A stretch of 64,000 nt of DNA from Beverwykella pulmonaria (taxonomy: Eukaryota > Ascomycota > Dothideomycetes > Pleosporales > Melanommataceae), in NCBI GenBank assembly GCA_001599595.1, contig BCHH01000002.1:4688055-4752054 (forward strand). The letters are read 5' to 3'. Of this stretch, positions 20,575-31,786 are shown in pieces (position 1 is the stretch's first letter; each line of letters begins with the position of its first letter). The notes under the pieces are model-generated. The model saw only the letters and a program-made list of their open reading frames with translations, had not been told where the DNA came from and did not search any database. Position numbers and translations under genes: made by a program.

Positions 20575-23124
20575 AGGACAAAATCAATCTCGCAACTACT
20601 CCGCAATTTGCAGATAGAAAGGACGAATGGCTGAGGTCATTTGGTAAATACTTTGCATTGATACGATGCAACATTCCAACAGCACGATAATAAAGTAGTA
20701 TTCTGAAAATCTGTATCGCGTAAATGGACAAGGCCAGGACAGGTTTGGCTTGTGTTACCATAGTGGGTCGGGGCCAAGAAACGCTCAGTTTCAATGTTCC
20801 CTTAACCAGAAATGAAATGCACTTTGTTTGTATGAAGCTTCACTGTCACTGTCTCTCCTATTCACTCATTGAATATATTTCTTCTCTTCAAGCAATGACG
20901 CAAATTGATCACCATATTCTTGGTAATTCTGAGCATTGTATAACATACTTCCACAAAAAATGACTCTGGCTATTCAATTCAAAGGACTCGAGCAGTGGAA
21001 ATCATCAATACTACAAACTCCGAGAGAGAAGGAGAAATATGATATTCGCAGTTTTCATGCAAGACTATCGTTAGCTAATGCGTTGCAGGCCGCAAACAGC
21101 CATTTCTTATCGATGACATGAATTATACAACAGCTGACCAGCCACTTCCACACACCATTTTTCCCGCGTTATGCATCCCGCTGGAAGATCAACTGCACCG
21201 AGAAAGATTCATCTTTTGTGTTCCACGATCTCATCGCCAAAATCCTTTCCCACTAACGTTGAATAGTTCCATGTACCACTCCTCATATCTTTACATGGAA
21301 TCTGCTAATAGTTCAAAGACAAGATGATGTGTGTAGAGCAAGTGGTGGTTGGTGAGAGACAATGATTCCTCGTGAGGAAACATGCCACAATGGTTGGATG
21401 AAAAATTGAACTCTTAGCATGAGCTCGCGAGATTTATTGTCGATGCTTGACATCTTTCGATAATCTAGACAAAAATTAAGCTCTCGTCAAGGGTTTGGAA
21501 GAGGCGGAGCAAGAATTCAGAGGTATGAGAGCTCGGAAGGTGTGCCTACTCAAAGGAATCCGGCGAGGAAAGCACCAAGGTGCAGGGTGCCTTTCTCACG
21601 TCAGTAGATGAATAAAAGTCAGCAACAGGGAGAAAATAATTGAAGGATGTGATCTTAAATTCGTGCCACCTAAGAATTTTCATCAGACTCGAGGTAGTCC
21701 TTGTTACTCCGTGTGCGTGATGCGAAACCTCCTATTTGCCTCGGAATGTTGGAGTGTTTGAGGAACCTATGAGAACTTCTACCCCAAATCCCTGTTACAC
21801 GTAGCTGCTATTTCAGTTCATACCCGAATCTGAGGTTGCAAGCCTTTCATATTTTGGCAGCAGAACTCATTCTGCATACATACCTCCCCGACGGCAAGGT
21901 GGTACGGCAGCAGCGCCTCGAAAATACGTGAAACAAGATTATGTTCAAGTGTTTTCTTTAGAGAAGTGTGATGTCTCGCAAAGCGACGAACTCCCCTTCT
22001 CTCTGTATTGCAAATCTCAGTCATTTGCACTACTTTTCTTCGGCCTTGGCAACAATTTTTCCTTCCTTTTACTATTCTCCAAGCCTATTGTTTGTAGTTG
22101 TTGTTTGCTCTGCAAATCTATATGCCTCGGCATTGATCGCATGGCGGGGCATTGTTATTTTGCATCAAGATCGAGCTGACAGGGGTCAAAATAGTGTGCT
22201 GAAACAACTCCGACAGCGACATGTTTCTTTTTGTCAGCCTGATGCTACTCTTGCAGCAACCTCCAGTCTATGCATTCCAAGTCTCGCGTCCTTCAGTGCT
22301 TCTGCAACCACGGAGGCTAGCTGTAGCTGCAGGAACAGAAGATTATCTACTCTATCCCTAGAACTTCCCCGCAATTGAGAATCTGCAATATTGGCCTCGT
22401 GCCGCTTGTTCATCTACTCACCCGCCTCTTAGATCCACCCTCCATCCTCGCATTGCGAGATTTGGTAACATAGGCCCGCACAACACCATCTCAACCACCA
22501 ATGCCACCTTTTTCTCACTCCCAGAAACCGAGGGACGAGCTGCCAAGCCCGCATCCACTCGGCGAAACCAGACCGGCGGTGTCGCAAGTATACCGGGGAG
22601 CCCAAACAAGCACCGCACAACCGACCTCACCTGTACCACATCGCATATCATACCCTACTGTTCTACATTTTAGATGCCTGGCATCCAATCAAGCATTATA
22701 TCTGCCTCGGCATCTCAAGCTCGCACTCGGATTCTTCCCCAGATTTCCCTCAGGCATTGACGGAACGGTTTCTCGCGCGCCTTGGCGTTGCTTTTGATCG
22801 CAGGATCTTCCCTTCTGGGTCCCGTGGAAGATGTTTTCGAAGGGTTTGGCTCACAAGCGGGCGTTAGGATCTCAAATTGCCGCTCTGTATAGTGGATATT
22901 ATAGATGAGTTGCCTCGGCTTTGGATAGACCTGCTGAGGTTATAAGAACGCCTGATCTGCGTTTGCAATGAATATCAGCTTCATCAGTTCCATACACCTT
23001 TCCAGGCAGATCACCAGTAGAGCCGGCCTCCATCTCATTCACTCCGTAGTTACCTACTTTTCCACTTTCCTCCACTTTCGGTTCAACTTTTCGCCTCTGG
23101 CAAACATCTTGCCCTTCATCTGCC
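20575..23124. other. Long intergenic region, no gene recognised
   Basis: About 2.5 kb. Short open frames on both strands (for example near 21968-22378 and 22501-22797) have neither good starts nor family resemblance. The last 200 bp before 23125 form the cutinase promoter and leader. No copy of the dispersed repeats seen elsewhere was found. Confidence 0.4.
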
Positions 23125-23962
23125 ATGTACACCAAAGCATTCATTGCGGCCATCTTGGTCGGCTTTGTCAATTCTGCTGCAATTGAGCAGCGCCAAACCC
23201 AAACTACCTCAAAGGAATTCTCCCAGGGCGGCTGCAGGGACATCTTGTTTGCCTTTGCGCGTGGATCAACTGAGCCTGGGAACATGGTAGCTACCTACAT
23301 CTCCCATTCATCTAAATCTCATTTTAACCGCACAGTAGGGGACCATTGCGGGCCCACCTACCTCAGATGCGCTCAAGAAGACCTTCGGCGCCACAAAGGT
23401 CGCCACTGAAGGCATAGATTACGCTGCCGCGCTGGCGCCGAATGCTCTCCCGGGTGGGACTGACGCGCAGAGCAAGCAGTCGATGCAGAACACGCTGAAC
23501 GCCATGGCAGCGAAGTGCCCAAACTCTGTGATCGTGGCCGGAGGGTATAGTCAAGGCTCTGCAGTCAGCCATCGCGCCATCGAATCCTTGGATCCTGCAG
23601 TGCAGAACCAGATTGCGGGTGTGATTCTCTATGGTGATACCCAGAAACAGCAGGTAGGCCCAGATATCCTTCGCCCTCTACTGTATAAAAAGAAGACGAT
23701 TGTAATGCGAAAACAGGACAACAACCAAATCCCTAACTTCCCTCCTGACAAGACCAAAATCATCTGCCAGCCTGGCGACTTGGTCTGTGTCGGTACACTG
23801 ACTATTACTCCTGCTCACTTGACGTACGGACAGCGTGCGGATGAGGGAGCAGCTTTCTTAGCGCAGAAAATTAAGGGCGCGCAGGCAAAGATCAAGGCGA
23901 GGAAGGAGAAGAGGGCAGCGGAAGAGGCGGCCGTAAAGACTGCTAAGGCCTTGATTGCCTAG
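23125..23962 (+). CDS. Cutinase (secreted serine esterase), 240 aa
   Basis: Exons 23125-23286, 23339-23653 and 23717-23962. The second intron (63 nt, GTAGGC...AAACAG) is a multiple of three with no stop, so an unspliced reading adds 21 false residues; splicing gives GDTQKQQ joined to DNNQIPNFPPDK, as in known cutinases. The signal peptide is MYTKAFIAAILVGFVNSA. Catalytic residues: Ser125 in GGYSQG, Asp180 in CQPGDLVC, His193 in TPAHLTYG; cysteines 37, 114, 176 and 183 match the two family disulfides, and RGSTE at about 46-50 forms the oxyanion site. The enzyme hydrolyses cutin or other polyesters on plant surfaces. Unusual: about 30 residues rich in Lys and Ala follow the domain. Confidence 0.93.
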
Positions 23963-24916
23963 ATGCGGCGGGCTAAGGGAAACGGTCGATGGCGCAGGGA
24001 TAACTGTGAGGAACTGCTAGGGGTATAGGTCTCTTTTGACTTTTCATATGGGAAAACATGCTTATTCAGGCGCTGGTATTGGGTTCGCATGCTAGGCTCG
24101 ACGAGTGGTTCCATCATTAATGCAGGCATGTCGAAGTTTTACAATACTATTTTGGTCTCTCTTCTTCCGTGTAGCTTTTCAGCCTTTTCGCCAAGAAAGT
24201 TTTGTGATTTGAATTTTTTGAAGTTATTTTGGGACTGTGTTTGGTCTCTTGTCTGAGGCCTGAGATTTGAAACGGATGGCGCAAGATGGCCCATGTATCG
24301 GAACCCGCTGGATGGTTTTGAGAGCTGCGACACCTGGCGAGGGTTGTAGTCTTGTTTAGAGATTCCGCTCGGGAATAAGCAACGGCTACCAAGATCGAGG
24401 TTGAAGTGAATATTTAGCCCACGTACCAAATTGGCATCCCAGGCTGGTCTACCATTGGAATGTTTGAAGGCCCTCAAGGTTCAATAGAACGTCCATAGAT
24501 GAGGCGAATACTGGTCATATAATGCAGGAGTAGGACTTACTAGGCGGACCAAACTCATACTATAATAACTCAAAACTTTTAGAAGTTAAAACTAGCTTCG
24601 CCCTTCTGTGGAGCCTTGATTGAAAAAAAGAAATCCTTGCACTCTTGGTGTTCTATAGGGATGATATGAGCTTGGAGGTGGAGACATCGAAGTTGTGTCG
24701 AAGCTATGTCCAAACCCCACCAAACCAAACCCAACTTACGTCACAGCTCAAATGTATACCTATCTAGGCAATTCCGCCAACACATAGATCCACCAAGCAA
24801 AGAAGTACATCTCACAACCAACACAGTCGCTATCACCACCAGCTCAATACCAACATCACGACCGCCTTACCACCCACCTTCAGACTCTTCCATAATCTCA
24901 ACATCCCACTACAACC
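23963..24916. other. Intergenic region
   Basis: About 950 bp. The 110-codon minus-strand frame at 24139-24477 has no family resemblance and was not called. A CA-rich leader precedes the methyltransferase ATG at 24917. Confidence 0.4.
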
Positions 24917-25771
24917 ATGGCGGATTCCAAGGCATCAACCTACCACCAAGGCTACCACAAAACCGTGACAGCAGCCCATGCGCGCCGGACCGCAGAATTA
25001 GACGGCGCCTTCATGCTCCCCTACCTCGTTCCAAACTCCAAGATCCTCGACGTAGGCTGCGGACCAGGAACAATCAGCATCGGCTTCGCGAAATACGTGC
25101 CCGAAGGCAGCGTCACGGGCATCGACCTCACCGAAGATGTGCTCTCGCAAGCCCAGGAGCATCTGTCCAAACAAGACTCTCCACCAACCAATATCACCTT
25201 CGAGGTCGGCAACGTGCTCGACGGCCTGAAATATGACGATGACACCTTCGATGTCATCTTCACGAACCAGGTCCTCATCCACCTCCCAGACCCAACCAAG
25301 GCATTAAAAGAGATGCGGCGCGTTGTCAAACCAGGCGGCATCGTATGCAGCCGCGAATCAGACCTCCCCTACAGATACTACCCGTATCTACCCGGCCTCC
25401 AACTCTTTACTAAATACTTCTACGCCATGATCCACGGGCCTACTGCCCTTGTCCATCCAGACAATCCACCGCACCCGCCAAATACGAAGACGGGGAGTAT
25501 GGTGCATGTTTGGGGGAGGGAGGTGGGGTTCGAGCCGGAGAAGATGGTGAAGAGGGCGAGCGCGGTGGTGAGTGCAACGGAGGAGGAGAGGCGCGCGTTT
25601 GCGGTGCCGATGATGGGGAGACTGAGGGAAGGCGGCACCGGGGAGAAATTTATGGAGAGGGGCGCGACTAAGGAGGAGGTGGAGACTATTGTGCAGGATA
25701 TGGAGAGGTGGATGGAGGACGTGGATGGGTGGTACTGTTTGGTTCAATGCGAGGTTGTGATGAGAAAGTGA
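24917..25771 (+). CDS. SAM-dependent methyltransferase (class I, UbiE/COQ5-like), 284 aa
   Basis: Single exon. SAM-binding motif I is ILDVGCGPGTISIGFA (about residues 41-56), followed by the acidic motif II VTGIDLTEDVL and the post-I segment FDVIFTNQVLIHLPDPTKAL with motif III-like RRVVKPGGIVCSRESD. The protein therefore binds S-adenosylmethionine and methylates an unknown small molecule in the cytosol. It resembles fungal UbiE/class I enzymes that are often annotated only as methyltransferase domain-containing proteins. The last 90 codons are unusually rich in GAG/GGG/GTG (purine-rich) compared with the C-rich first half. It converges with the NmrA-like gene, stop codons 59 bp apart. Confidence 0.85.
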   Translation: MADSKASTYHQGYHKTVTAAHARRTAELDGAFMLPYLVPNSKILDVGCGPGTISIGFAKYVPEGSVTGIDLTEDVLSQAQEHLSKQDSPPTNITFEVGNVLDGLKYDDDTFDVIFTNQVLIHLPDPTKALKEMRRVVKPGGIVCSRESDLPYRYYPYLPGLQLFTKYFYAMIHGPTALVHPDNPPHPPNTKTGSMVHVWGREVGFEPEKMVKRASAVVSATEEERRAFAVPMMGRLREGGTGEKFMERGATKEEVETIVQDMERWMEDVDGWYCLVQCEVVMRK

Positions 25772-25830
25772 GATGGTATGAAGAGATTGTAGACTGAGGA
25801 TAGATTTGGGTTTGATTTGAGCATGCTCGT

Positions 25831-26809
25831 CTACTTCAACATGTCCTCGATCGTCTCCTCTAAGGGTTTTGGCTTCCGCCCGGCCTCCCTTAGCATATCC
25901 TCCAATGTCGTATCTTTGATATCGCACTCCCCATCCTTGACAGCATCATACGTGCTACTCCACCACTCCACAGCCAGCCTATCCATGCCCATCTTATTCA
26001 CATAAAAGTCCTCGTGCTCCTTCCTATTCACAACCTTCAACTCCACCTTCTCGCCTCTCACCTTCGACACAATGCCCGCGATGTCTGTGAGGGTCCACGT
26101 CCTGTTCTGCGAGAGATAGAACGTCTTCCCCGCCCATGCATTGCTCGGCGCAGCTAGCACCTTTGCGGTCCCAAACGCCATATCTGCAATTGCCGTCCAA
26201 GACAGTGGCCCGTCACCCGCAACGATGACCTCCTTCCTCGTTTCAGACTTCAGACCAAAATAGTATCCAAAATACAGCGGCCAGCTCTCATTATACAGTC
26301 CCTCCCTTATCACTGTCCAATTTACATCCTTCAAGCCTGCGAGATACGCCTCTGTCCTAATGTGCGCGCGCATGACGCCCGCCTTGGACGGGTTGCCAAA
26401 CGCGAGCGAGGTGTAGTATATGTGCTTGACGCCGACTTTGACAGCGGCGTCGATGGCGGCGCGGTGGTGCGCTTCGCGGCCCGACCAAAGTGGCGCGTCG
26501 TTGTAGTCCATGGATATGCGCGGAGTCGAGACGAGGAAGAGTTTTGTGCATCCTACGAAGGCAGACGAGAGGGATGCGGGGTCGTCGAAGTTGGCGGGGC
26601 GAATGGTGATGTTCTGTGCGTGGAGGGCGTCGAATCTCGGCGAGGAGGGATCGGACGATGTCTGGGGAGGGTGTGAGTTGGGACGAGTTGGGGGGGGGAG
26701 CAGGACATACGCAGACGATGAGGTCTTTGGGGTCAATGAGCTTGTTTGCGAGCAGGGCGGAGAGCACTGCTGAGCCGAGTTTTCCCGTTGCACTGGTAAG
26801 GGCTATCAT
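25831..26809 (-). CDS. NmrA-like NAD(P)-binding protein (atypical SDR), 309 aa
   Basis: Exons complement(26711..26809) and complement(25831..26661), 49-nt intron with GTATGT donor and a C tract. The N-terminus MIALTSATGKLGSAVLSAL is the TGxxGxxG dinucleotide-binding loop of NmrA-like/atypical short-chain dehydrogenases. Then come VGCTKLFLVSTPR, AAVKVGVKHIYYTSLAFGNP and the segment WTVIREGLYNESWPLYFG typical of quinone-oxidoreductase-2/NmrA proteins. These proteins act as NAD(P)H-dependent reductases or redox sensors. The classic YxxxK catalytic pair is not evident, which leans towards the NmrA type. Length is normal. Confidence 0.85.
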
Positions 26810-27341
26810 CTTGGGTTTCGTTGTTCCTGTGATTGCTAGTATGTGAAGGAGAGCTGGCTGCAGAGGTTGGTTGTTGATGGCAGTGGCATATCAAGTGGAT
26901 GACCTCATCAGACGAAAGGCAAAGATTCAATCCCTGTTTCCGGGATTTGAGAGCGTTTACAGGAGCGGATTGCAGATGTGAGCACAATATCTAAAGTTCG
27001 AATCGAAAGCTGGCCTTCAAAACCTGAGCAGAGCTCTCTCTTGATAGAGAATTGGTGAAGTGTAAATCGATTAGCCTTGGTTCGAAAAATTAGCATCAAC
27101 GAGAATGAATCAGCAATGAAGAGAGGCGAATTCCAAGCGTCAGGAGATGACCACCACAGCCTCCAAGGAATTCCCTTTCAGAAGTCCATGATGGAGATGG
27201 TAGAACCATGATTGTTGATGGGGAAAGGGTGGAAGCTACGGAATTCGGAGGTGGTGCAAACGCTTGGACCTCAAGCGTGCCCCAAGTGCCTTTGCCGTTC
27301 CTGTTCCCGAGACCACACGGCCATGCTGAGAACACACCACC
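26810..27341. other. Shared upstream region of divergent genes
   Basis: 532 bp between the NmrA-like gene (minus) and the DUF5519 gene (plus), so probably both promoters. No motif stood out. Confidence 0.4.
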
Positions 27342-28130
27342 ATGGCCTCGACACCAAGTTTTGAGCGCATCTCGCGCTTCTTCATTTCCCACCGCGCCGC
27401 AGCCATATCCGCTGCAGGCATCGCCATCCTCATTCCCCTCGCTGTTCATGACTACCGCATCTACCTCTCGTACGGGCCCGGCGGCTTGCCGTACAACATC
27501 AAGGGCTGGCTCATAGCCAACACCCTCCGGCTGCTCTCCCGCGAGCAGCTGTCCACACGCGTGTACAGCGACCCTAAGCTCCCCTTTGCCGACGATCCAG
27601 GGTTCCTACCGGGACACTTCCCGCCTCGACGGCTGTCTTCGCGACCCAAGATCGGCCCGCACCCGGCTCCGCAGCGACAACTGGAGCAGCTTCCAGACGA
27701 GGCGACACGGGCGAAGCTCATTGCGAGGTTTGAGCAGCTGGGGCGGGATGCGGAGGCGAAAGGGCTCGTCGAGGTCCGGCAGAGCCTCTTCGAGCGCCAG
27801 CACTCGGCGCTCTTCGTGTCCAGGGACCGCGCCTGGCACGCGGTCGCCCAGCAGACGCGGGGCGAGATATCGCACGTCCACGCCGGACTCGACGGCAGCA
27901 TCCACGTCTCTCTGCACCCGGCTGACTGCAAACGCATCATCGCAAATGGCTGGGGAGAGCGCCACGCCCTCGATGGCGTCGAGTTATTGAAGAAGATGGT
28001 GGGCGCCTCGTTGCCCGTCAACTACCTGCTGATCTATGCCCCGCGGGACGAGGCGGAGATTGACGTCGCCATGGCCATTGTCAAGGCGTCGATTGGGTTC
28101 ATGGCGTGGAGTCGCGACGCCTTCGAGTAG
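27342..28130 (+). CDS. Luciferase-domain (DUF5519) protein with N-terminal membrane segment, 262 aa
   Basis: Single exon starting MASTPSFERISRFF. Residues about 18-36 (AAAISAAGIAILIPLAVHD) form one hydrophobic segment, suggesting a membrane anchor. The C-terminal 110 residues, with GEISHVHAGLDGSIHVSLHP, ADCKRIIANGWGERHAL and LPVNYLLIYAPRDEAEIDVA, fit the PF17648 luciferase domain, a name taken from similarity only; the biochemical role in fungi is not known. The region is markedly GC-rich and codon use is stronger in C/G-ending codons than in neighbouring genes. It ends 690 bp before an MFS transporter gene on the same strand. Confidence 0.8.
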   Translation: MASTPSFERISRFFISHRAAAISAAGIAILIPLAVHDYRIYLSYGPGGLPYNIKGWLIANTLRLLSREQLSTRVYSDPKLPFADDPGFLPGHFPPRRLSSRPKIGPHPAPQRQLEQLPDEATRAKLIARFEQLGRDAEAKGLVEVRQSLFERQHSALFVSRDRAWHAVAQQTRGEISHVHAGLDGSIHVSLHPADCKRIIANGWGERHALDGVELLKKMVGASLPVNYLLIYAPRDEAEIDVAMAIVKASIGFMAWSRDAFE

Positions 28131-28819
28131 CTGATTCTTCGCTGCTCGACTGGCGCCGTGAAGCTCTCCACATGCTTGGCACTTGTCTTTGTGGGGCGTG
28201 CGACTAGCCACGAGGTGTTTTGCGGGGTAGCGTTGACCGCGCTCCAGCGCTTGTGGCTGAGCTAGCATCGTCAATTCACTCGGCATGTTGGGGTACCTGA
28301 CTGTCCCCTTTCTCCTTGTCCTCTTCCTCTCGTCCATGCTCACGGCCTCTATCTGCTCTTTCCGCTTCGGTGCGCATTCCAAATGATAGCAGGTCAGCCT
28401 TTTAACCTTACCTGCAGCAGAATGTCAGAGCTTACTCGCATATATGAAGGTGCAAGCGGATAAGATCAATCGGTCACTCTGGAATTGTTCCGACCAAGCG
28501 AGACGCCCCAGACAGGGTATCTCCAACGTACGCCTTTCCTATTTCCCAGAGCAGTCCCGTGATTTGTGGGGCGTGAAATGAAAAGTGCAACCCCACAAGG
28601 GGTGTTGCAGCAATCCACGTGAATGTATGTCTGTAGTCCAAGCGCCGTTGAGACGCACAACTCGGGCGATTCCCCAGCTTGGGGACCGACGTCTTGACTC
28701 GACCTGCTCTAACGCCGGCAGATTTAGCTATTAAGTCGATGGGCCGCCCGGATTGATCTGCATCGACATCTCACCCTCCAACCTCAATTGTTGCAGCTGC
28801 TGACTACCCACCATCCATC
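28131..28819. other. Upstream region of MFS transporter gene
   Basis: 690 bp. Two short dyads stand out: GCAACCCC...GGGGTGTTGC (28587-28608), which contains a stress-element-like AGGGG, and TCCCCAGCTTGGGGA (28671-28685). Either could be a binding site for a zinc-finger regulator. This is sequence observation only. Confidence 0.4.
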
Positions 28820-30611
28820 ATGGGTTTCCTCGGCGTTCTCGAGGACAAGCACATGCAGCATGTGCCAGCGACTGTCATCCTCAGCGAAGAGGAGCATCAG
28901 ATCACAACAGCTACAGCAGGACTGAAGCATGGCACGGGCAAAGATGCCGACATCATTCTCATTCCGCAGCCGTACGATCGACAAGTCCTCATTATCAATC
29001 CATTGCAACGACTGACTCTTACGCAGCTCTGAAGATCCAAACGACCCATTGAACTGGTCCAACACCAAGAAATACACCATCATGGTCATCATCTCCTTTG
29101 GCAGTCTGCTCTACGCCGCCGTGCTCGCGCCTCTGCTCTCTCCTGCTCTCGTCGTGATCGCCATCGCGTTCAACAAACAAGTCGGCGACATCACTGTCAT
29201 TTCTGGATATATGCTGCTTGTCACGGCAGCCTCGGGGCCAATCGTCTGCGCATGTAGTAGGAAGTATGGCAAGCGGCCTTTACTCATTTTATCAAGCATA
29301 TTCGGGCTCGTAGGCACCGTCGTTGGAAGCGCAGTCAATAGTTACAATGGGTTGCTTGCCGCAAGAATCATTCAGGGTGCTTCGATGTAGGTTCACGCCC
29401 ATATCCATTGTCTCCCATCCACCAGCTAACTTATATTAAATAGCTCAGCATTCGAGAGCTTGGTCATCTCCCTGATCGGGGACCTCTTCTTCGTCCACCA
29501 GCGTGGATACTTCATGACGCTTATCCAATTCATCCTGGGCGCTGCTTCCAACTTTTCCGCCATCATTGTCGGACCAATCGCCACGAACCTCGGTTGGAGG
29601 TACCTGTTCCACATCCTGATTGCCTTCACGGCTCTCGAAACAGTACTCCTCATCCTCTTTGTCCCTGAAACATCTTACAACCGCGATCACCGCTACGACA
29701 TCGATGAGCTCGCTGAGGACCATCTCGAAGACCTGGCTGCGACGGAGAAGCGACACATGCAGCAACTTGACTCAAAGAACGCCACAGGAGATGGCGTCGT
29801 TCAGATCGATACAGCGACATCTGCGCTCCCAGCCTACGGCCCGAAGAAGACTTTTGTTCAAGAACTCGCCGTCTTCACGGGTACCTATTCAGACGACAAC
29901 CTCTTGCAACTCTTCATCGCGCCCTTTGCCGTCTGTGCGAACGTCGCTGTGCTGTGGGTCGTCATCGTCACGGGCGGCTTGACTGCTTTCTTCGTCGCTC
30001 AATCCTACGACATGGCTCAGATCTTCATGTTCCCACCTTACAACCTCAGCGCCGCGGGTGTCGGTTACCTGTCCCTAGGCCCCTTCCTTGGAGGTCTTCT
30101 CGGCTCCATTATCCTCGGCGGAACCCTCGATCCTCTGATTAAGTGGTGCGCGAAGAAGAATGGCGGTGTCTACGAACCCGAATACAGACTGCTTGGCATG
30201 ATCCCATCTCTGCTTACCGGCGTCGGCCTTTTCGCCTTCGGTTACATGTGTCAGAACCACTTCTCCTACTACGCCACCGCAACCATGCACGGCATGGATC
30301 TCTTCGGCATCGTCTGCGCCGCCATCTCTGCGTCCGCTTACGCCATCGACGCGTACCGCGACATGAGTTCTGAGGTCTTCATTGTTAGCATGGTTTTCAA
30401 GAATCTCTTGTTTTACGGGTTTAGTTACTTTGTGAATGATTGGACGGCGACGAAGGGGCCCGCGACGGTTTTCTATATATTTGGTGGGATTAGCTTTGCG
30501 ATGATAGCGACGACGCCCGTGTTCTTTTTTTGGGGGAAGAGATATAGAAGTTTTTGGCATAGGCATAATGTGCTCGAGAAGTGGGGGATTAGGACGCATG
30601 CCGAGCTATGA
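28820..30611 (+). CDS. MFS transporter, DHA1/HOL1-like, 559 aa
   Basis: Exons 28820-28971, 29027-29386 and 29444-30611 (introns 55 and 57 nt). Splicing yields the family hallmark SEDPNDPLNWS before the first helix, and GASISAFESL after the second junction. About twelve membrane helices are visible. The helix 2-3 loop has CACSRKYGKRPLLILSSIFG (G-x-R-x-G-R/K-[KR]-P motif) and helix 4 has RIIQGASISAFE. A long central loop between helices 6 and 7 contains many acidic residues and ends in KKTFVQELAVFTGTYSDDN. The segment SLIGDLFFVHQRGYFM is typical of HOL1-related fungal carriers. It should sit in the plasma membrane and move small organic cations, drugs or metabolites by H+ exchange; the substrate is unknown. 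Confidence 0.9.
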
Positions 30612-30700
30612 AGGGGCAGATTGGGTTTCAAGTACATCTGTTGGGCTATCGGTGCCAAGTGGGGAATTGAAGATGAACTGGACCGCCAAGTAAATAGCAA

Positions 30701-30722
30701 CCTCTGTACGTACGTACAGAGG
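30701..30722. repeat. 22-bp perfect palindrome CCTCTGTACGT/ACGTACAGAGG
   Basis: The two 11-bp halves are exact reverse complements. The right half ends in CAGAGG, which resembles hAT transposon termini, and lies just downstream of the hAT transposase remnant. It could therefore be an element end or an excision or insertion footprint. Two 9-bp GCCGTATAC units follow directly. Confidence 0.5.
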
Positions 30723-30748
30723 CCGCCGTATACGCCGTATACAGGTGT

Positions 30749-31140
30749 TTATATGACGTCTTGGCGCGAAATGTATGTGCGAAGTTTGATAAGATGACTT
30801 TCGACAGCCTCGTTTTGTAGCCAGTTTTTCTGTAGTTATATTGCTTTGATCGTAGCTCCACCAAGGCGATTTCTATCGTCGGTAATAGTCTTCCTAGCTT
30901 TACTGAACGCCCTCTCGCAGTCACTTGAAGTCGATGGGATAGAGAGGTAGTCCAGCGCCATGCGATAGAGCGTTGGGTAGCGTTGTTGACCTACTCTATC
31001 CCACCATTTTATCGGGTCGTTGAGTAGGTGGTCATCCGAGTTGATGAAGCGCGAGAGACCGTCGTTGTGGCTTGCGTAGTACTCCTCCAACTCATTTGAC
31101 GCCTTAAAACGTTTTGCCCTGCCCAGTACCCATCATATAG
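30749..31140 (-). pseudogene. hAT transposase, C-terminal dimerisation domain remnant
   Basis: The minus strand encodes AKRFKASNELEEYYASHN, then DPIKWWDRVGQQRYPTLYRM, ALDYLSIPSTSSDCERAFSK and RKTITDDRNRL, the hallmark of the hAT family C-terminal domain (PF05699). The frame is broken by TAA at 30836-30838 and continues in the same frame as LQKNWLQNEAVESHLIKL up to a stop at 30749; a C-to-T change from CAA would explain the TAA. Upstream, a TGA lies in frame and homology fades near 31140. The rest of the transposase is missing, so this is a dead fragment of a class II element. Confidence 0.85.
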
Positions 31141-31479
31141 TGCACGTCAACAGTAAGAGACCTTTAATAGCGGCTATCATAGGTATAGTCCTCGGGGACC
31201 TTACCCCCGTGACACTTGCGGTGTTGAGTCTCCTGCGTTTGCTGCGCAGCTGAGTCATCCTCCCCTCCTGCGCGAGCCGGCCGACATAAACTTCAAATCT
31301 TGCCTTGATATCCTTCTGAACCCCTGTATAGTAATCCTTATTATTCTTACAAGTTTGCTTAAACTAGGCAATCTGGAGTTGTGGATTAAGTACTGTAGCA
31401 ACTGAGTACAGTGAAGGCTTGGGGTTAAAGATTATCTTTGTGATGGGATAGATCCCATGCATGTACCCACGTGTAGGCT

Positions 31480-31650
31480 TGAGTGGCGCAATGGCGCAAG
31501 TGTGTTTGTTACATGCATAAATACCGACTACGCAAGCTGAATCGTGCTGATTCAGCTTGTGCATGCCTTTTGGCTCAGTGGTTTAGCGCATGTAGTCGTG
31601 CCGTTGATCCAGTGGATCTAAACCCTTACAATATTGCCCTGGTAGGGGTT
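31480..31650 (+). repeat. Possible tRNA-derived (SINE-like) remnant with perfect hairpin
   Basis: TGGCTCAGTGGTTTAG at about 31570-31585 fits a pol III A box and GGATCTAAACC at about 31614-31624 a degenerate B box, spaced about 30 bp apart. No closed acceptor stem is visible, so it is not a functional tRNA gene. Just upstream, 31533-31543 and 31549-31559 form a perfect 11-bp stem (CAAGCTGAATC) with a 5-nt loop. Outer bases (GACTAC/GTAGTC) also pair. Confidence 0.3.
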
Positions 31651-31786
31651 CAACTTCTCAAAGCCCTATTAACAGCGTTTTTGAGGAAGCTGTTTGGGTG
31701 GTGAATAATGTGTGCTTTCTGCTCGCGAAGCTCCTGGTCAAGTACGTTGAGGTTGACAATTGTCTGCCAAAGTGAGCTAAAACCTG

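Noticed and set aside
26935..27025. Possible tRNA (GTTCGAATC-like string)
   Set aside because: A B-box-like string without an A box at proper spacing or a closable acceptor stem.
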